Assembly (NCBI RefSeq): GCF_000499845.2
Contig: NC_023759.2
Span: 33,356,464 to 33,420,463 of the forward strand
Reading direction: 5' to 3'
Source of the DNA: Phaseolus vulgaris
Lineage: Eukaryota; Streptophyta; Magnoliopsida; Fabales; Fabaceae
DNA length: 64,000 bases
A program made the translations under genes and the position numbers. Under the pieces are notes generated by a model that made no database searches, was not told where the DNA came from, and saw only the letters and a program-made list of their open reading frames with translations. This document shows, in pieces, positions 35,190-47,261 of the stretch; within the stretch, counting starts at the first letter, position 1, and each line of letters opens with the position of its first letter.

Positions 35190-36248
35190 TGTACAGACCC
35201 GTCCCCGGGCGTTGACCAAGGTCAAAGTCAAACATATGGTGGGACCCACCAAGGGCGCCCCAAGGAGGAAAGTCCGCATGTTGACCACTTTGGGCGTCGC
35301 CAGGCTTGGGCGTCGCCAAGTATGGGCGTCGCCAGGTGTGAGCGTCGCCAGGTTTGGGCGTCGACAGGTTGAGGCGTATCCCATCCTAGAGGCACGACCC
35401 ATTATTCTAAGAGTATGTTTTGGCTCGGATGGTGACACCCTCCGATACCCACGGGTAGGGAAGACCGTGGAGGGGGCGTCCCAGCAAGAGGCCATGGTAC
35501 GGACGAGGAGGCATCGGGCCCCGGTACCTCAGAACAGTAATAAGGGAAAGATAAAGGTGGCTTCAAGGCCATATCCCCAGTACCAGTAGGGAGTGACCTG
35601 ACTCGTGAAGTACCTACGCCACCTCTAGAGAATCCCTGGGATAGATACGACCCGGGAGAGGGTGACGCCCAGGGGGAATCCATGTGCATGGTACGAGAGG
35701 ATGGTTGATACACTCCCAGGGTGAAGTGACTAGAGGCTGAGGCGCATGAGTTGGCACCCAGGTAGTCACCCCTTGCGCCAGATGCACTTCGAGGAAGGAA
35801 GACTTTCACGCTGGAATTTCCCTAAGTTGGGTTACAGCATCGTAAGGCCTTCCACTTGGAGTTGCGATTAAGTCAGAAAAGCCATGTGGTATATAAGCTT
35901 CTCTGAAAGCTTAGTGAGGTACATTTTTGACACAGTTTACACACACTCTAATCATTTGCTCGCTTACTCACTGTACGCACGAGTGATTGGAGAGAGAGAG
36001 AAGTTAGTTACAATTCAGTTACACACCTTCAGAGCATTCAGTTACGGTGCTCCGATATGGAGGTGTTTGGTGTTTTCTGCTTGCTGACTTGATCGTCGGA
36101 GTGCAAACGGCCGCGAGGGCGCCCTTTGCTCACTCTATTTCAGGTACTCACGGCGGAGTAAAGTGAATATCTGAGTTGAAGACGAAGGAGTCCTTGTTCG
36201 CGAGTCAAAGCAATGCACGAAGATCTTTTCGGTCAACCGGCAGGAACA
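35190..36248 (+). mobile_element. GC-rich solo LTR, TSD GTTAT
   Basis: TGTACAGACCCG...GGCAGGAACA, 1059 bp, is flanked by GTTAT at 35185-35189 and 36249-36253. TATA-like TATATAAG lies at 35890-35897. The sequence is clearly GC-richer than its surroundings. A five-unit minisatellite (35291-35370) lies near its left end. The open frame at 35182-35589 crosses the boundary and minisatellite and has no domain, so it is not a gene. Confidence 0.92.
35291..35370. repeat. 16-bp minisatellite, five units
   Basis: Units of TGGGCGTCGCCAGGNN start at 35291, 35307, 35323, 35339 and 35355, followed by a decayed sixth. The period is exactly 16. Each unit has two CG dinucleotides, so the block is a small CG cluster. 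Confidence 0.93.
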
Positions 36249-37295
36249 GTTATTAAAGATTTTTGCAAGTATAGAAGGTAAAGTGAAAGACTATGAGGAA
36301 TTAATCAATTGGAAAACTATTCAGCCAAATAGAAAATTGTTTTTAGTTTGATTACAAAAAATCAACGGGTTGTTTTTGCGAAACAACCAGTTGTTTATAC
36401 CATCAGTTTATAAAATCAAATCTAAAGCAGTTTAAAGAGTGTGAGGAAAGAGAAATTCACACATAGAATTTATATTGGTTCACTCTTAACCAAGAGCTAC
36501 ATCCAGTCCACAGCTAACCACTGAGAATCCACTAAGTAATTAAACCTTGATCACAAACAACACACCAAAGTGATGATCTTGAACCCTTCAAGAACACACA
36601 CCAACTTTGTCAATCAACACACAGTTTTCACGACAACCTCTGAAACTGCACAACACCAAGTCACGCAAAATTATAGTGATTAAGAAAGAAAGGAATAAAA
36701 TACATCAGGTCACAATCAAAGATTAAAGTACAGAGAATACAGAGAATCCTATTCCACACTTGAGAATGATCTAAAAGCTCTTTGAAATCTTGAAAACTAA
36801 TTTTGATTGATCTTTCTTAGTTAGATCATGACCAGGAGCGTAAAACAATCTTTTTATACTCCAATTAGTTTGTCAAAGCATTTAATTCAAGAACCAAAAT
36901 CAGTTTGAATCATTTAAAACAGATTTCAACAGCTTAATAGAATTATGTTAAGGTTTTTAGAAAATCAATCGATTGAACTCACGAATCAATCGGTTGAATT
37001 GGTTTGACATCAAAGTCAAACAAAGTCAAACTTTTAAAATCCTTTTCAAAAACCACTAAGTGTAAAACAACCGATTGAATCGATATTTCAACAAGTTGAA
37101 ATTTCACTTACTTTAGAAACATATCTTTTTCAAAACGACTAAGATTCATTTAACCTTGGATCATCACAAGGAGTGGATTAACAAATTCAACTACTTATAG
37201 ACACACACACACAACCAAAAACAAGGATCTTCATGCATTCCACTTGAATTTAGAGAACTTTATGTTGCCCAAGTACTTTTACCCACTCAGTTAAA

Positions 37296-37436
37296 GAACA
37301 ACCACTACATTCATCAACTTCTTCTGCACCAATTTGTAGGGCTTTTTTAACAATTTGCAAGTTTTTCTCTTATTCACTCACTACCCAATCACATACAATC
37401 TAAACAAACAAGTTATTTCAAATCATTATAAAATTT
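37296..37436. other. Short spacer
   Basis: Nothing was recognised between the family A remnant and the next LTR fragment. Confidence 0.5.
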
Positions 37437-38070
37437 GTTAGCAATCGTCCAACCACACACAACCACAAAATAAGAAGGATGAAGACCTAGAGACAGTTTA
37501 TGGACTTATTTGCAAATATACACTTTTGTTTATCTTTATAGGCTCAATCAAGAGGACAAATCTAGTCAACATTATTTTTGGCTCACCAGTCAACATTATT
37601 TTTGGGCCAAGCTTTAACTTAAATAATTGTACAAAGTGTTTAGGATTTCATGGGTCATGTATTAGGCTTAGTAGCATAAAATATTTGGGTCAAATGTTTA
37701 AGCCAAGTAGAAAAGGTTTTTGGGCTTGTATTTGAACCAATAGTAGAATAGGTCTAGTTAGGGTTAGAAGTGACTAGTTAGGATTAGAAGTGACTAGTTA
37801 GGGTTACAATTGAGTTTCTTTTAGCCCAATGTAACCCTAGAATGTATAGGATATAATATAGGACAAAAATTACCTTCATAAGGAGCACATGAACGTCCAC
37901 ATGGCAACCTAAAAGTGGAGAGGATTTAGCATGGAAGGGGTGAGCTACACATGGAAAGTATGAGTCCACGTGTCACCTTCTTAATGGAGAGATTTATTTT
38001 GAATTTTCAAATTTTGGCTCCAAATTGTTCAACTCCTTCCAGTATAAATAAGTGGGCGGATTACATGTAA
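37437..38070 (+). repeat. Fragment of the LTR family seen at 16723-17701
   Basis: It runs parallel to the reverse complement of that solo LTR: CCACACACAACCAC, GATGAAGACCTAGAG, CAACATTATTTTTGGGCCAA, GCATGGAAGG and TTTTGAATTTTCAAATTTTG in the same order. It carries an internal deletion and a local duplication (GAAGTGACTAGTTAGG appears twice). A TATA box, AGTATAAATAAG, lies at about 38040. The 3' part is missing. Confidence 0.82.
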
Positions 38071-38931
38071 AGGAATATCAATAATATTGGAGATATGATG
38101 ATAAAATTCACAGACATTTCTTTGTTGGTTATATACATCAGATGCCCGTGTTAAACTGAAAAATATTAAATTATGAATTGCACCCCCCCCCCCAAATTTG
38201 TATAATGGAGTGCATATAAATTTTCTAACACTTTAAAAGGAAAAAAAGAAAAACTCTTAGAAGTCCTAGGAAAATAGAAAACACATAATGCAACCACTAT
38301 GTACAACCTACAAAAATCATCAATATTTTTCTTCTTTCTATAATTTTTATCATCCAAAATTTTCAAAATACTGTTTATTTTTATTTTTTCTCCATTAAAC
38401 AACTCATTCACCTAACCTCCCCTTTCCTCCTCCAAATTTAGCACTTCCCCTACCACTTACAACCCCAAACCAAAACATACATCCATAACAGAAAAAAGAA
38501 TTAAATGTTGTCTAATCATAAAAGAATCATTATCCACATACCACCTACTAATTAGCTTTAGAAGAACATTGTTTGATATGTCCAATACATGTGCCTCAAA
38601 CATCCACTTAAAAGGTGTTTATTGTATTATTTGGCATTGGAATGCAGTCAGACAATGATTGTTTTTCACAATATGCTCAGTGTAAACTTTGTGTCTCACT
38701 TTTACCTACAACATTAGAACGCAAAACAAAAAATTTTATTCAATACAATTTCTCCATTTAAAAAATAACAGAACTATTATCATACTAACATTATAAACAA
38801 TCATACATTCATTTCCATTTACGATGAAATTTTTTTGAACTTGAAGAAGTCATTTTCCAAACCTTTACAAAGTGTTCAAACACACAAAAAATATTCATAT
38901 GAAGTCGTGTCATGCATGTACAACTTACTCT
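38071..38931. other. Spacer without recognised features
   Basis: A C run at about 38182-38193 and AT-rich sequence. No gene was recognised. Confidence 0.5.
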
Positions 38932-39293
38932 TACTACTACAAAATCATTAAATAGAAACCACTTTTAGACACCAAAAATAATTAGTTGTTATATTGACTA
39001 AATTGATACTATTTTAGAGACTAAAAAAATTATTAGTATCTAAATTAGTTTATATTATTGATAAATAGTTTCTAAATTGGTATCTAATATTAGCTACCAA
39101 GGTTTTAGCTACAAATTATTTAGATTATAAAGTTGATAGCTAAAACCCTAGTAGCTAATTAAATATCAATTTAAAAACTATTAATCAATAATATAAACTA
39201 ATTTAGATATTAATAATCTTTTTACTCTTAAATAATATATCATTTGGAGTATTGGAAACCAAGGGCGATTTTTTCCATCATCAGAGATCTTGG

Positions 39294-40415
39294 TGTTGAA
39301 TAAAGTGTGATCGAAAGCTTTGAAGAATCCAAATCCTAGCATTTGATGGAAGGCTGAAGTTGTTGTTGTGTTTTAGAGTAGGATTTGGGTAGTTTATCTT
39401 TGTAATCCACTCTTTGTTGAATCTAAAGCTTAAGTGTTTTCAAATCTTTTAAGTTTAAAGTGTTTTTCAAACTAAGTGAAAAACAACATGTTGTTTTGTC
39501 GAAACAACCGATTGTTTTACACTTAGGTGTTTTTGAAAAGGTTGAAAACTGTTTTGGTTGGTTGACTTGCTGTCAAACCAAAACAACCGATTGATTCGCT
39601 CTTTCAATCGATTGTTTGTTTGAAAACCCTAATTGAAACTGTTTTGTTAGTTAAGTAAGCTTTAAATGATTTTATAACAGAATACGCTCCTGCTTTAAAT
39701 GCTTTGACCATTATTTGAAAGCTATAAATAGTTTGGTTAAGTTTTATAACAAACAATTAAGATAGAAAAACATATTTGAGTTTTTTAGAGATTGCTTTCA
39801 AGATTTGAGTTTTCACCTTTGAGCTTTGGTTTATCAAGAGAGAGTGGAATATGATTACATCTGTATTAATTTCAGTTCATTCTGTAACAAGTGTAATTCG
39901 TTCTGAATACTTTGTACATTCTGGTGTTGTAAAGCCAAGAAGGGTTGTGTGCTCTTGAGGTTGTCAAGATCACCATTCTTGGTGTGTGTGTTGAGCATTC
40001 TTGGTGTGTGTGTTGAGCCAAAGAAAATGTGTTTCATGAGGGGATCAAGGTCACTTCTTTGGTGGTATGTGTATGTAATCTGGCTTTGATTACTTAGTGG
40101 ATTCCCCAGTGGTTTCTGGAAAACTGGATGCAGCTTTTGGTTTAAGAGTGAACCAGTATAAACTGTTTGTGCATCTCTCTCTTCCTTAAACTCTTTAAAT
40201 TCAGTTGTTGTTGTTTTTACTGGTATAATTAATCGATTGTTTCTTCGAAACAACTGATTGTTTTTGTGGTGCTTTGCTGTTTTGAGTTGTGTTTCTTGGC
40301 TAACTGAATTCCTAATCTGGTTTCTTGCAAAGAATTTCATAATAGCTTAAAAAGTTTGCGAAAACCTCCTTTAAACAATTCACCCCCCTCTCGTTTAAGG
40401 CCATACATTCTAACA
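39294..40415 (+). mobile_element. Family A solo LTR 3, TSD CTTGG
   Basis: TGTTGAATAAAG...CATTCTAACA, 1122 bp, with CTTGG at 39289-39293 and 40416-40420. Dyad pairs start at 39484/39505, 39584/39605 and 40230/40251, all 21 bp apart. It cuts LINE B ORF1 near its left end. Confidence 0.93.
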
Positions 40416-41475
40416 CTTGGTACTCCTTTGTCTTTGGATGAGAATACTATGATAAAGAATAGGGGTATGTTTGTTAGAGTTCTGGTGGATATTGATATGT
40501 TATCCCCTCTTCCCGATGATATCTGGGTTGAACGTCCAGACTATACTTTTGTAGCAGGTGTGGAATATGAATGGCTCCTTCCTTTTTGCTCTCACTGTAA
40601 GATGATAGGGCATGAGCTTGCTCAGTGCCGGGTGATTCATGATCAAGGTCGTGTTCCTGGGCCTCAACATAAATCTTCTTAGAAGATAATTTTTCATGAA
40701 CGAAATTAGGAGAGGATTGCAGTTCCTAAACAGCATAAAGAGTATCGGAAGAAAGATCCACAACCGAAGCTCCTAGAAGGCCCCACAAGTACATTGAACA
40801 TTAATGTTCTTGGCGGGGCTAATGTAAGGTCACCCTTCTGATAAACCAGGTGGAGTGGAGGAGGATTTTGCTGACATGCCTCTTCTTGAGGATGCCTCAG
40901 AACATGAATCCTAGCAGGGCTTGTCCACTCACACTTAGGATTTCCCCGAATAGAGGATGCTAAGGAATTCACCTATTGTTATGCAAGCTAAGGGCTCAAA
41001 GTCACATGCTCCTATTAAGGATCACCCTGTGGAAGTCTCGGTCCCTGTAGGGGTACGATCTCTGTTGCCTCCCACCTCTCCTCGAAGGGCTAAATCACCT
41101 ACAGACTCTACAACACCAATCAATACTCCAATTGATGGTCATCACGTAAAGGTCTCTACTATTGTGATTGTACCATCATTGTCGCCTCATACCTCCCATC
41201 GGAAGGCTAAATCTCTTAGGGATATTAAAGCACTATTGTTGGTCCTACAAAATCACTTTTCCTCTCTTGATGGTTTTGGAAACTACAGATGTGGGAGGTG
41301 ATCCTTATATTGGTACGTCTACTACCATTATTGAATTTAATTTTGACCATATCACTGTTGAAAATCAGGTTGGTTCAAAATTTTGGACTGATCCTAAAGA
41401 GATGGAGGAAGATGTCAGTGATACTGGGGAGGAGATAGTTCACACTAAAAGAAAACCAAGGAAACCACCTTAGCG
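40416..41475 (+). pseudogene. LINE B ORF1 remnant (gag-like, CCHC)
   Basis: The frame 40356-40682 starts in the solo LTR but is LINE sequence from 40416. It contains VRVLVDIDMLSPLPDD, ERPDYTFVAGVEYEWLLP and an intact zinc knuckle CSHCKMIGHELAQC, then stops at 40680. The linker continues in other frames to about 41473, with Ser/Pro/Lys-rich pieces such as SPRRAKSP and SHRKAKSL. It corresponds to 22070-20990 of LINE A and preserves the knuckle that LINE A has lost. Confidence 0.82.
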
Positions 41476-41526
41476 GACTGGTAAATCCAAAAAAATTGCT
41501 AAGGCTGTTCTCTCCGCAACGTCGCA

Positions 41527-42399
41527 ATGAAAGTCTCTTCATTTTTCTGGAATGTTAGAGGACTAGAAAACCACAAAACTGTGGAGATGTTGATTAGTTT
41601 ACTTAAACTACATAAACCCCTTCTGGTTTTTCTTGCTGGGCCTATGGTGTCGTACATTGATGCTTTTGAAATCCTTTTGAAATCTTTTAATATACATTTG
41701 GTGGCTACATCTCCTATTGTTAATAAAGTTGCTAAGCTTTGGTGTTTGTTGGTTCCTAATCTGATATGAAATTTCTTGGTAAATGAACAATTTATTTTTG
41801 TAACTTGCCATTTGCATGATAAACCTTTTAGCTTTGCAGGTGTTTATAGTGTTAAAACATACGTGGCTAGACAGTTTTTGTGGAGGGATCTTAGTTCCTT
41901 CATAAGGCCTTGGTGTATTTTTGGGAGATTTTAGTGTTGTGCTCTCGGTGGATGACTGCAAAGAGGGGGTGACTCCTAATTAGGTTTTTTGTAATGAATT
42001 CCTTGATTGGATTAATACTAATGATCTTTCTTGTATGCCTTTTACTGGATCTTCATTTACTTGGTGTAATGGAAGGAGAGGGTTGCATAGAAGACTGGAT
42101 AGGGCTTTAAGTAACGGAGTGTGTTTGGATAAATGGGATTCTTGTACCTATCAGGTTCTTGTTAAAAATTGTTCTGATCATTCCCCTATTCTTGCGAGTC
42201 TTGTTAGTAATTCTTTGAGGAAGGTTAGCAATTTTCGTTTATTTTCTATGTGGGTTCAAGGCACTTCATGTATGAAGCTTATTCATGACTCTTGGGCTAA
42301 TAAGGTTGTTGGTTGTCCTATGTTTATTTTGCATCATAAGTTAAAAATGTTTAAAATTGGGCTAGACTAGAATAAAAATTCTTTTGATAATGTTCATAA
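41527..42399 (+). pseudogene. LINE B ORF2 part 1: endonuclease domain
   Basis: ATG at 41527 gives MKVSSFFWNVRGLENHK, matching LINE A. The frame stops at 41767. Further pieces include SCMPFTGSSFTWCNGRRG, LHRRLDRALSNG and CSDHSPILASLV (42030-42200), typical of the C-terminal half of the EEP endonuclease of plant LINEs, with the His of SDH. The coding remnant ends where the LTR element inserted (TSD at 42395-42399). Confidence 0.85.
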
Positions 42400-43533
42400 T
42401 GTTGAACCAAGTGGTGTTCAAGCTTTGAAGAATCCAAACCCTTTGAAGGATGTTGAAGGCTTGGCTGTGTTTGCTGTTGTTGAGCTGTCTTAGTTAGGAT
42501 CTGGGGTAGTTTGAGTTTTGTAATCCACTCTAGATTGAATCCAAAGCATAGGCATTCTCAATCTTTTAAAAGAAAAGTGTTTTTCAAACTAAGTGAAAAA
42601 CAATCGATTGTTTTGTCGATACAACTGATTGTTTTATACTTAGGTGTTTTTAGAAAAGATTGAAAACTGTTTTTCAAATGGTTGAGCTGTTAAAACCAAA
42701 ACAATCGATTGATTCGAGAAACAAACGATTGTTTGTTTTGGTACCATAACAGAAAAACTGTTTTAGCTTTGACTGAGCATTAAATGTTTTAACTGTTTAC
42801 GCTCCAGTCTTTAATGCTTTGACCAATCTTTAAATGCAATGAATAAGTTTGTTAAGATTTGATAACAAACATCTTTGAATAAATTCAGAAAAACAGATCT
42901 GAAAAATAAGAATCTTTTGAGAACAACAAGTTTCTGATATTCAAAGAGTTTAGATTGCTTAGAGATTGAGATTGATCAAAGAGTGTGAGATAGGATTTCT
43001 GCTTGTATTGATTTCAGATTTTCTTCTGTAACAAGTGTAATCCATGTATTCTGTTGAACAAGTTTCTTCTGTGTGTTTGCTGAGAAGTGTTGTGTGTTCT
43101 TGAGGGGATCAAGATCAGCATTCTTAGTGTTGGTGTGTTGGCCAAGAGAAGTGTGTGTCTTGAGGGGATCAAGGTCACTTTCTTGGTTGTGTTGTAAGTG
43201 ATCTAGGTTTGATTGCTTAGTGGAATTCCTCAGTGGTTTATGAGAAGACTGTATGTAGCTCTGGGTTTAGAGTGAACCAGTATAAACATCTGTGTGCAAT
43301 CTTTCTATCCTTAATCTCTTTAAATTCAGTTTTGATATTTGTTTACTGGTATAAACAACCAATTGTTTTTCTGGTGCTGTTGTTTTTGCTTATTGTTTTG
43401 GCAAACTGGATTCCTTATCAATTGTTTCTTGAGATAATTTCATTCTTGACTTAAAAGTTTGCGAAAACTCTCTTTAAACAATTCACACCCCCCCCCCCCC
43501 CCGCCCGCTAGTTTAAAGTCATACATTCTAACA
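42400..43533 (+). repeat. 5' LTR of the family A element
   Basis: 1134 bp. Dyads lie at 42601/42622 (21 bp), 42702/42722 (20 bp, the one exception) and a single site at 43356. A C run lies at 43488-43502. Compared with the 3' LTR it shows scattered substitutions, several C to T, and a 6-bp difference near 42965. Confidence 0.92.
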
Positions 43534-43535
43534 AT

Positions 43536-43552
43536 TGGCATCAAGAGCTTGG
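43536..43552 (+). promoter_or_regulatory. Primer binding site, initiator-tRNA-Met type
   Basis: TGGCATCAAGAGCTTGG begins two bases after the LTR. It resembles the TGGTATCAGAGC site used by Ty1/copia elements, with a substitution and an inserted A. Confidence 0.7.
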
Positions 43553-43593
43553 TTCTTAAAAGTTATTCAAGTTGATCCTAAAACTGTTTTTAA

Positions 43594-45323
43594 ATGGCTG
43601 ATAGACTACCTTTTGGGGAAGGTGCTTCAATCAACAGACCACCTCTATTTTGTGGTTTGAACTACCAATTTTGGAAAGTAAGAATGAAAATCTTTATGGA
43701 ATCACTTGACAAAGGAATTTGGGATGCAATTGAAAATGGTCCTTTTGTCCCAGAGTTTGAAAAAGATGGATCTTTCATTGAAAAGCCTTGGTCTCAATGG
43801 ACTGATTGAAAAAGCAAGAAGGCCAAATTCGATTGCATTGCCAAAAATATAATAACCTCTACTTTAAATTCTGATGAGTTTTTCAGGGTCTCTCAATGCA
43901 AATCATCAAAAGAAATGTGGGACACCTTGGAAGTAACTCATGAAGGTACAAATGAGGTAAAGAGAGCTAGGAAGCATACGCTAATCCAAGAGTATGAGAT
44001 GTTCAGAATGCTCAAAGGTGAAACAATTGCTGAGGTGCAGAAAAAATTCACGCACATCATCAATCATCTCATGAGCCTTGACAAGACCTTTGAAAAGGAA
44101 GAGCTAAACATCAAGATCTTGAAATGTCTTGATAGAGCATGGCAACCCAAGGTAACTTCTATTTCCGAATCTAAAGATCTAACATCCTTGAGTATGGCTT
44201 CTTTGTATGGTAAGCTTAGGGAACATGAGTTAGAGATGAATCGACTCAATGTTCAAGAAAGTGAAGACAAGCACGTAAGGAGCATAGCCTTAAAAGCTTC
44301 CAAGCACAAAGGAAAATAAGAATCCAGTGATGATAGTGATGAGGAAAACCTTAGCTTGCTGTCAAGAAAGATCATCAAATTCTTGAAGAGGAACCACAAC
44401 AAGGACAACAACAAAGATAGGTATGGAAACAAGAAATCAAATGATTTTAATTCCAATAACTATACTTGTTTTGGTTGTGGTGAACAAGGTCATATAAAGG
44501 AAGATTGTCCAAACAAGAGCAAGGAGAAAAAGCCTAGCTACAAGGAAAAGAAAGGCAAGACAAAAAGAGCCTACATAGCTTGGGATGAAAATGAGGTATC
44601 ATCATCAAGTTCTTCATCAAGTGAAGATGAGAAAGCAAGCATCTGCTTGATAGCTGAAGAAGATGATGAATCTTGTAGCTCAAGTGAGGTAAGTTCATGT
44701 GCTTCTTTAAATGAACAAAATTATAGTGAATTGCTTGAAGCTTTTCAAGAAACTCATGATCAAGCTAATTGATTGGTTCTTTCAAACAACCGATTGAAAG
44801 AACTTAACAGCTAGCTGGAAAAGAGAGTGAAATCACTTGAAGATATGATTGAAAAATCTAAAAATGATTTCAAAAATCTGGAAAATCATTTCAAAAATTC
44901 TTCTTGCAAGTGTGACACTCTCATTTGCGAAAATTGTGAAAATCTTGAGAAAAAGGTTCATTATCTTGTTGACACTATGGACAAGCTTTCAAAAGGGAAA
45001 TCTAACTTTGAGAATGTCTTGGCATCTCAAAGCTGTGTTTTTGGAAAGGCTGGTTTAGGTTTCAATCCATAGAACGAACAAGATAAGTTTTCGAAAAAAA
45101 ATTAAGAAAGACAGTAAAACAACCGATTGTTAAATCGAAACAACTGGTTGTTACATGCTTTTATTGCATGAAAAAGGGTTATTCGGTTAGATTCTGCAAA
45201 ATAAGAAAGTTCTCTGTTCCTAGAGGCTACATGAAATGGATTCCTAAAGGATGTGAGGTTCCAAATGAGAAAAAGAAATCAATTGGACCCACATTTGTGA
45301 AGGGACCAAATCTTGTTGCTTGA
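43594..45323 (+). pseudogene. gag: gag of the family A element (three in-frame stops, then a shift)
   Basis: ATG at 43594. One frame runs through 45072 with stops at 43807, 44317 and 44770 (plus TAG near 44812). The start, LFCGLNYQFWKVRMKIFMES, and the middle block, EMFRMLKGETIAEVQKKFTH, are UBN2-like copia gag. A CCHC knuckle, CFGCGEQGHIKEDC, lies at 44467-44508. A Ser/Glu-rich and coiled-coil region follows, ending ASQSCVFGKAGLGFNP. In another frame, 45156-45320 gives a second knuckle, CFYCMKKGYSVRFC (Tyr where His is usual), then GYMKWIPKGCEVP and GPTFVKGPNLVA. SIRE-type gag has this layout before pol. Pol does not follow. Confidence 0.85.
44776..44803 (+). repeat. Small perfect hairpin in the gag region
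   Basis: GTTCTTTCAA (44776-44785) pairs with TTGAAAGAAC (44794-44803) around an 8-base loop that contains ACAACCG of a dyad motif. Confidence 0.85.
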
Positions 45324-46097
45324 ACTCATGCTTATGCAGGAATTCTAAATAAGTGTGAAGGTATGAGTCATCTGATCAAGTCCTTGGAAGAAAAAGACCA
45401 ACATTGAAGTTGAATCAATGTTCTGCATCTGTCCAAAGGCCCTCAACAGTTAAAAGAGGCTTCTTGATCATAAAGCACATGGCTCATTGAAAGAACAATA
45501 TAAAGGATAAGACCTTCCTTTCTCTGTTCTTAATTTCTGTTTTAAAGTTCTTTCCCATGGTTAAATATCTTCTTTAAAATGCTTAACTTCATCTGCTTTG
45601 AACTCTTTCTGCTCATGGTTAAAATTCAAAATCAGTTTTAACTGCTGCAGAAAAACAACCGATTGTTTTGAGCCTGACAGCATTGTGAAGAAATCAATTT
45701 AATTTCTATTTTGAATTTCTATCCGTTGCAGATCAATTTAAAGAGAGAATCCTTGGTCAATGAACCTGTGTTGAAAGTTGATCACGTCCAGAGAGAAGTT
45801 ACAACAGTCATAAAGGAATATATTCCAAAATCTTGGAAATTCAAGAGCCTTAATGACTAGTCAAAGATCACATGTGAATACCATGTGATTTTAAGCTTTT
45901 TTTGACGTTTTCTGTGCAGGGCAGGGTCAAGTCCTCTCTCTCTGAAAATCAGGTACCCACTCATGACATTGAATGCTTTTTAATTCTATTACTGCTATAA
46001 AACCTGTTGTAGCTGATCTCTTCCACAAGAACAACCAATTGCAACATCTCTTGCAAAATCTGTGAGTGAGCCTTTCTCTGTTTTCTTCTCTACCATC
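45324..46097. other. Spacer replacing pol; upstream region of the second ORF
   Basis: No PR, INT, RT or RNase H motif is seen in any frame. A TATA-like TATAAAAC lies at 45996-46003, about 95 bp before the second ORF's ATG, which suggests a separate transcript. Confidence 0.65.
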
Positions 46098-47261
46098 ATG
46101 GACTCAACTCCTCCCACCTCAAAGAGAGTCAAAACCAGAGTTGTAAAGTTTGGAGGAAGGCTAGAAGGATGGTTTTCTGGAGACAATGATCTAATTGAGA
46201 GATATAGGTTTGAAACAAGCACGAAAGTGATAAACAACCCCAAGGTTGTGTGCTTTGATTGGCTGAAAAGCCAAAAGCTGGACAATGTAAGGAGGCTGCT
46301 CAAAGATCAATCTCTCATAAAGTTCTTGGAAATGAAGGGAAACATCTACCCAGATTTAATAAGGGTATTCTACACAAATCTCAAGTTTGAGGGAAACAAC
46401 CTAGTTTCTCATGTAAAAGGTGTAGATATGGAGATAACCCATGAGGTATGGGCTACTGTTGCTGGTTTAAAGTACTCAGGCCTCAGGATTAACAAGGGAA
46501 ACCTTGGACTAGTGGAGGATTTCAACAAAATCCAATACTACAAGAGTTGCTTGAAGAACCAACATGCTCAAGTTAGGACGTGTTCGGTTGGTGGCCTAAA
46601 GCTTGATGAAAGGTTGCTAGCCCTCATTGTGACTTAGATTCTAACACCAAGGGGGAGCAATCATTATGGTCTTACTGAGGAGGATCTGGTGTACATCTTC
46701 TGCATCATGAAGAAGGTCAAAATCAATTGGATCCACATCATCAAAGAGAACATGCAAAAGGCAATGAGGTTAAGTGACTATCACTATCCATATGTTCTAG
46801 AGGAAGAAACATCTGAGTTGGTCAAGTCAACTCAAGAGTTGAACAATGGATCACTCGGCAAAATGGGTTTTACCAAAATAGGTGGCAAATGGATTAGCAA
46901 AGATGGTGACTTTGGTGTCTCATCTAGTGTTGTTGCTGATCATGAACAAGATGAACCTGCTGATATGGATTTTCAACATGAAGATCTACCTGAAGCTCAT
47001 CAAGATGTTGGACCTAGTGCTGGTGCTGGGAATCAAGAAGAAAGGATGCAAACCATGTCTCCTTTTGAGAGACTCATGATAAATAGGCTTGATAGCTTTG
47101 AGGAGAATCAAAGGAATCTCCATGATCTCTGTGTCAGCAATTTTCAGAGGATTGATAACAGGTTTGACAGCATGGATGCGCGCTTCATGACTCTAGATGA
47201 ACAGATCGAGGTTGTACAGAATCAAATCTTTGATCTTCAATATGCTGATGATGATGAATGA
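46098..47261 (+). pseudogene. Second ORF of the family A element (putative plant transposon protein type), one internal stop
   Basis: ATG at 46098 (MDSTPPTSKRVKTR) follows a pyrimidine-rich leader. The frame runs to TGA at 47259-47261 with a single TAG at 46635-46637, one base from TGG (Trp). About 387 codons. The N-terminal half (FLEMKGNIYPDLIRVFYTNL, HVKGVDMEITHEVWATVAGL) resembles the 'putative plant transposon protein' domain found in many plant LTR elements, sometimes in the place of an env-like gene. The C-terminal third is acidic and then heptad-like (IDNRFDSMDARFMTLDEQIE), probably a coiled coil. No signal peptide or membrane segment is visible, so I would not call it an envelope. Function unknown. 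Confidence 0.75.

Larger units (their letters stand above)
35141..37295 (-). mobile_element. Family A LTR 2, diverged, split by a younger solo LTR
   Basis: It starts TGTTAGAATTGTAGGCC (minus-oriented family A end), resumes at 36254 after the solo LTR, and carries three dyad pairs: 36363/36384, 36966/36987 and 37068/37089, all 21 bp apart. It has the family's conserved TATATTGGTTCACTCTTAAC and GAGCTACATCCAGTC block. The right end near 37295 is estimated from the length of the other copies; a TSD was not found. It is more diverged than the other copies. Confidence 0.75.

Noticed and set aside
35291..35370. Regular repeats considered as a CRISPR-like array
   Set aside because: Units are directly adjacent without spacers, inside a plant LTR; a minisatellite.
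35182..35589. 135-codon ORF
   Set aside because: It crosses the solo LTR boundary and its minisatellite; no domain.
46098..47261. Envelope gene
   Set aside because: No signal peptide, membrane segment or fusion-type region; domain fits a plant transposon-associated protein instead.
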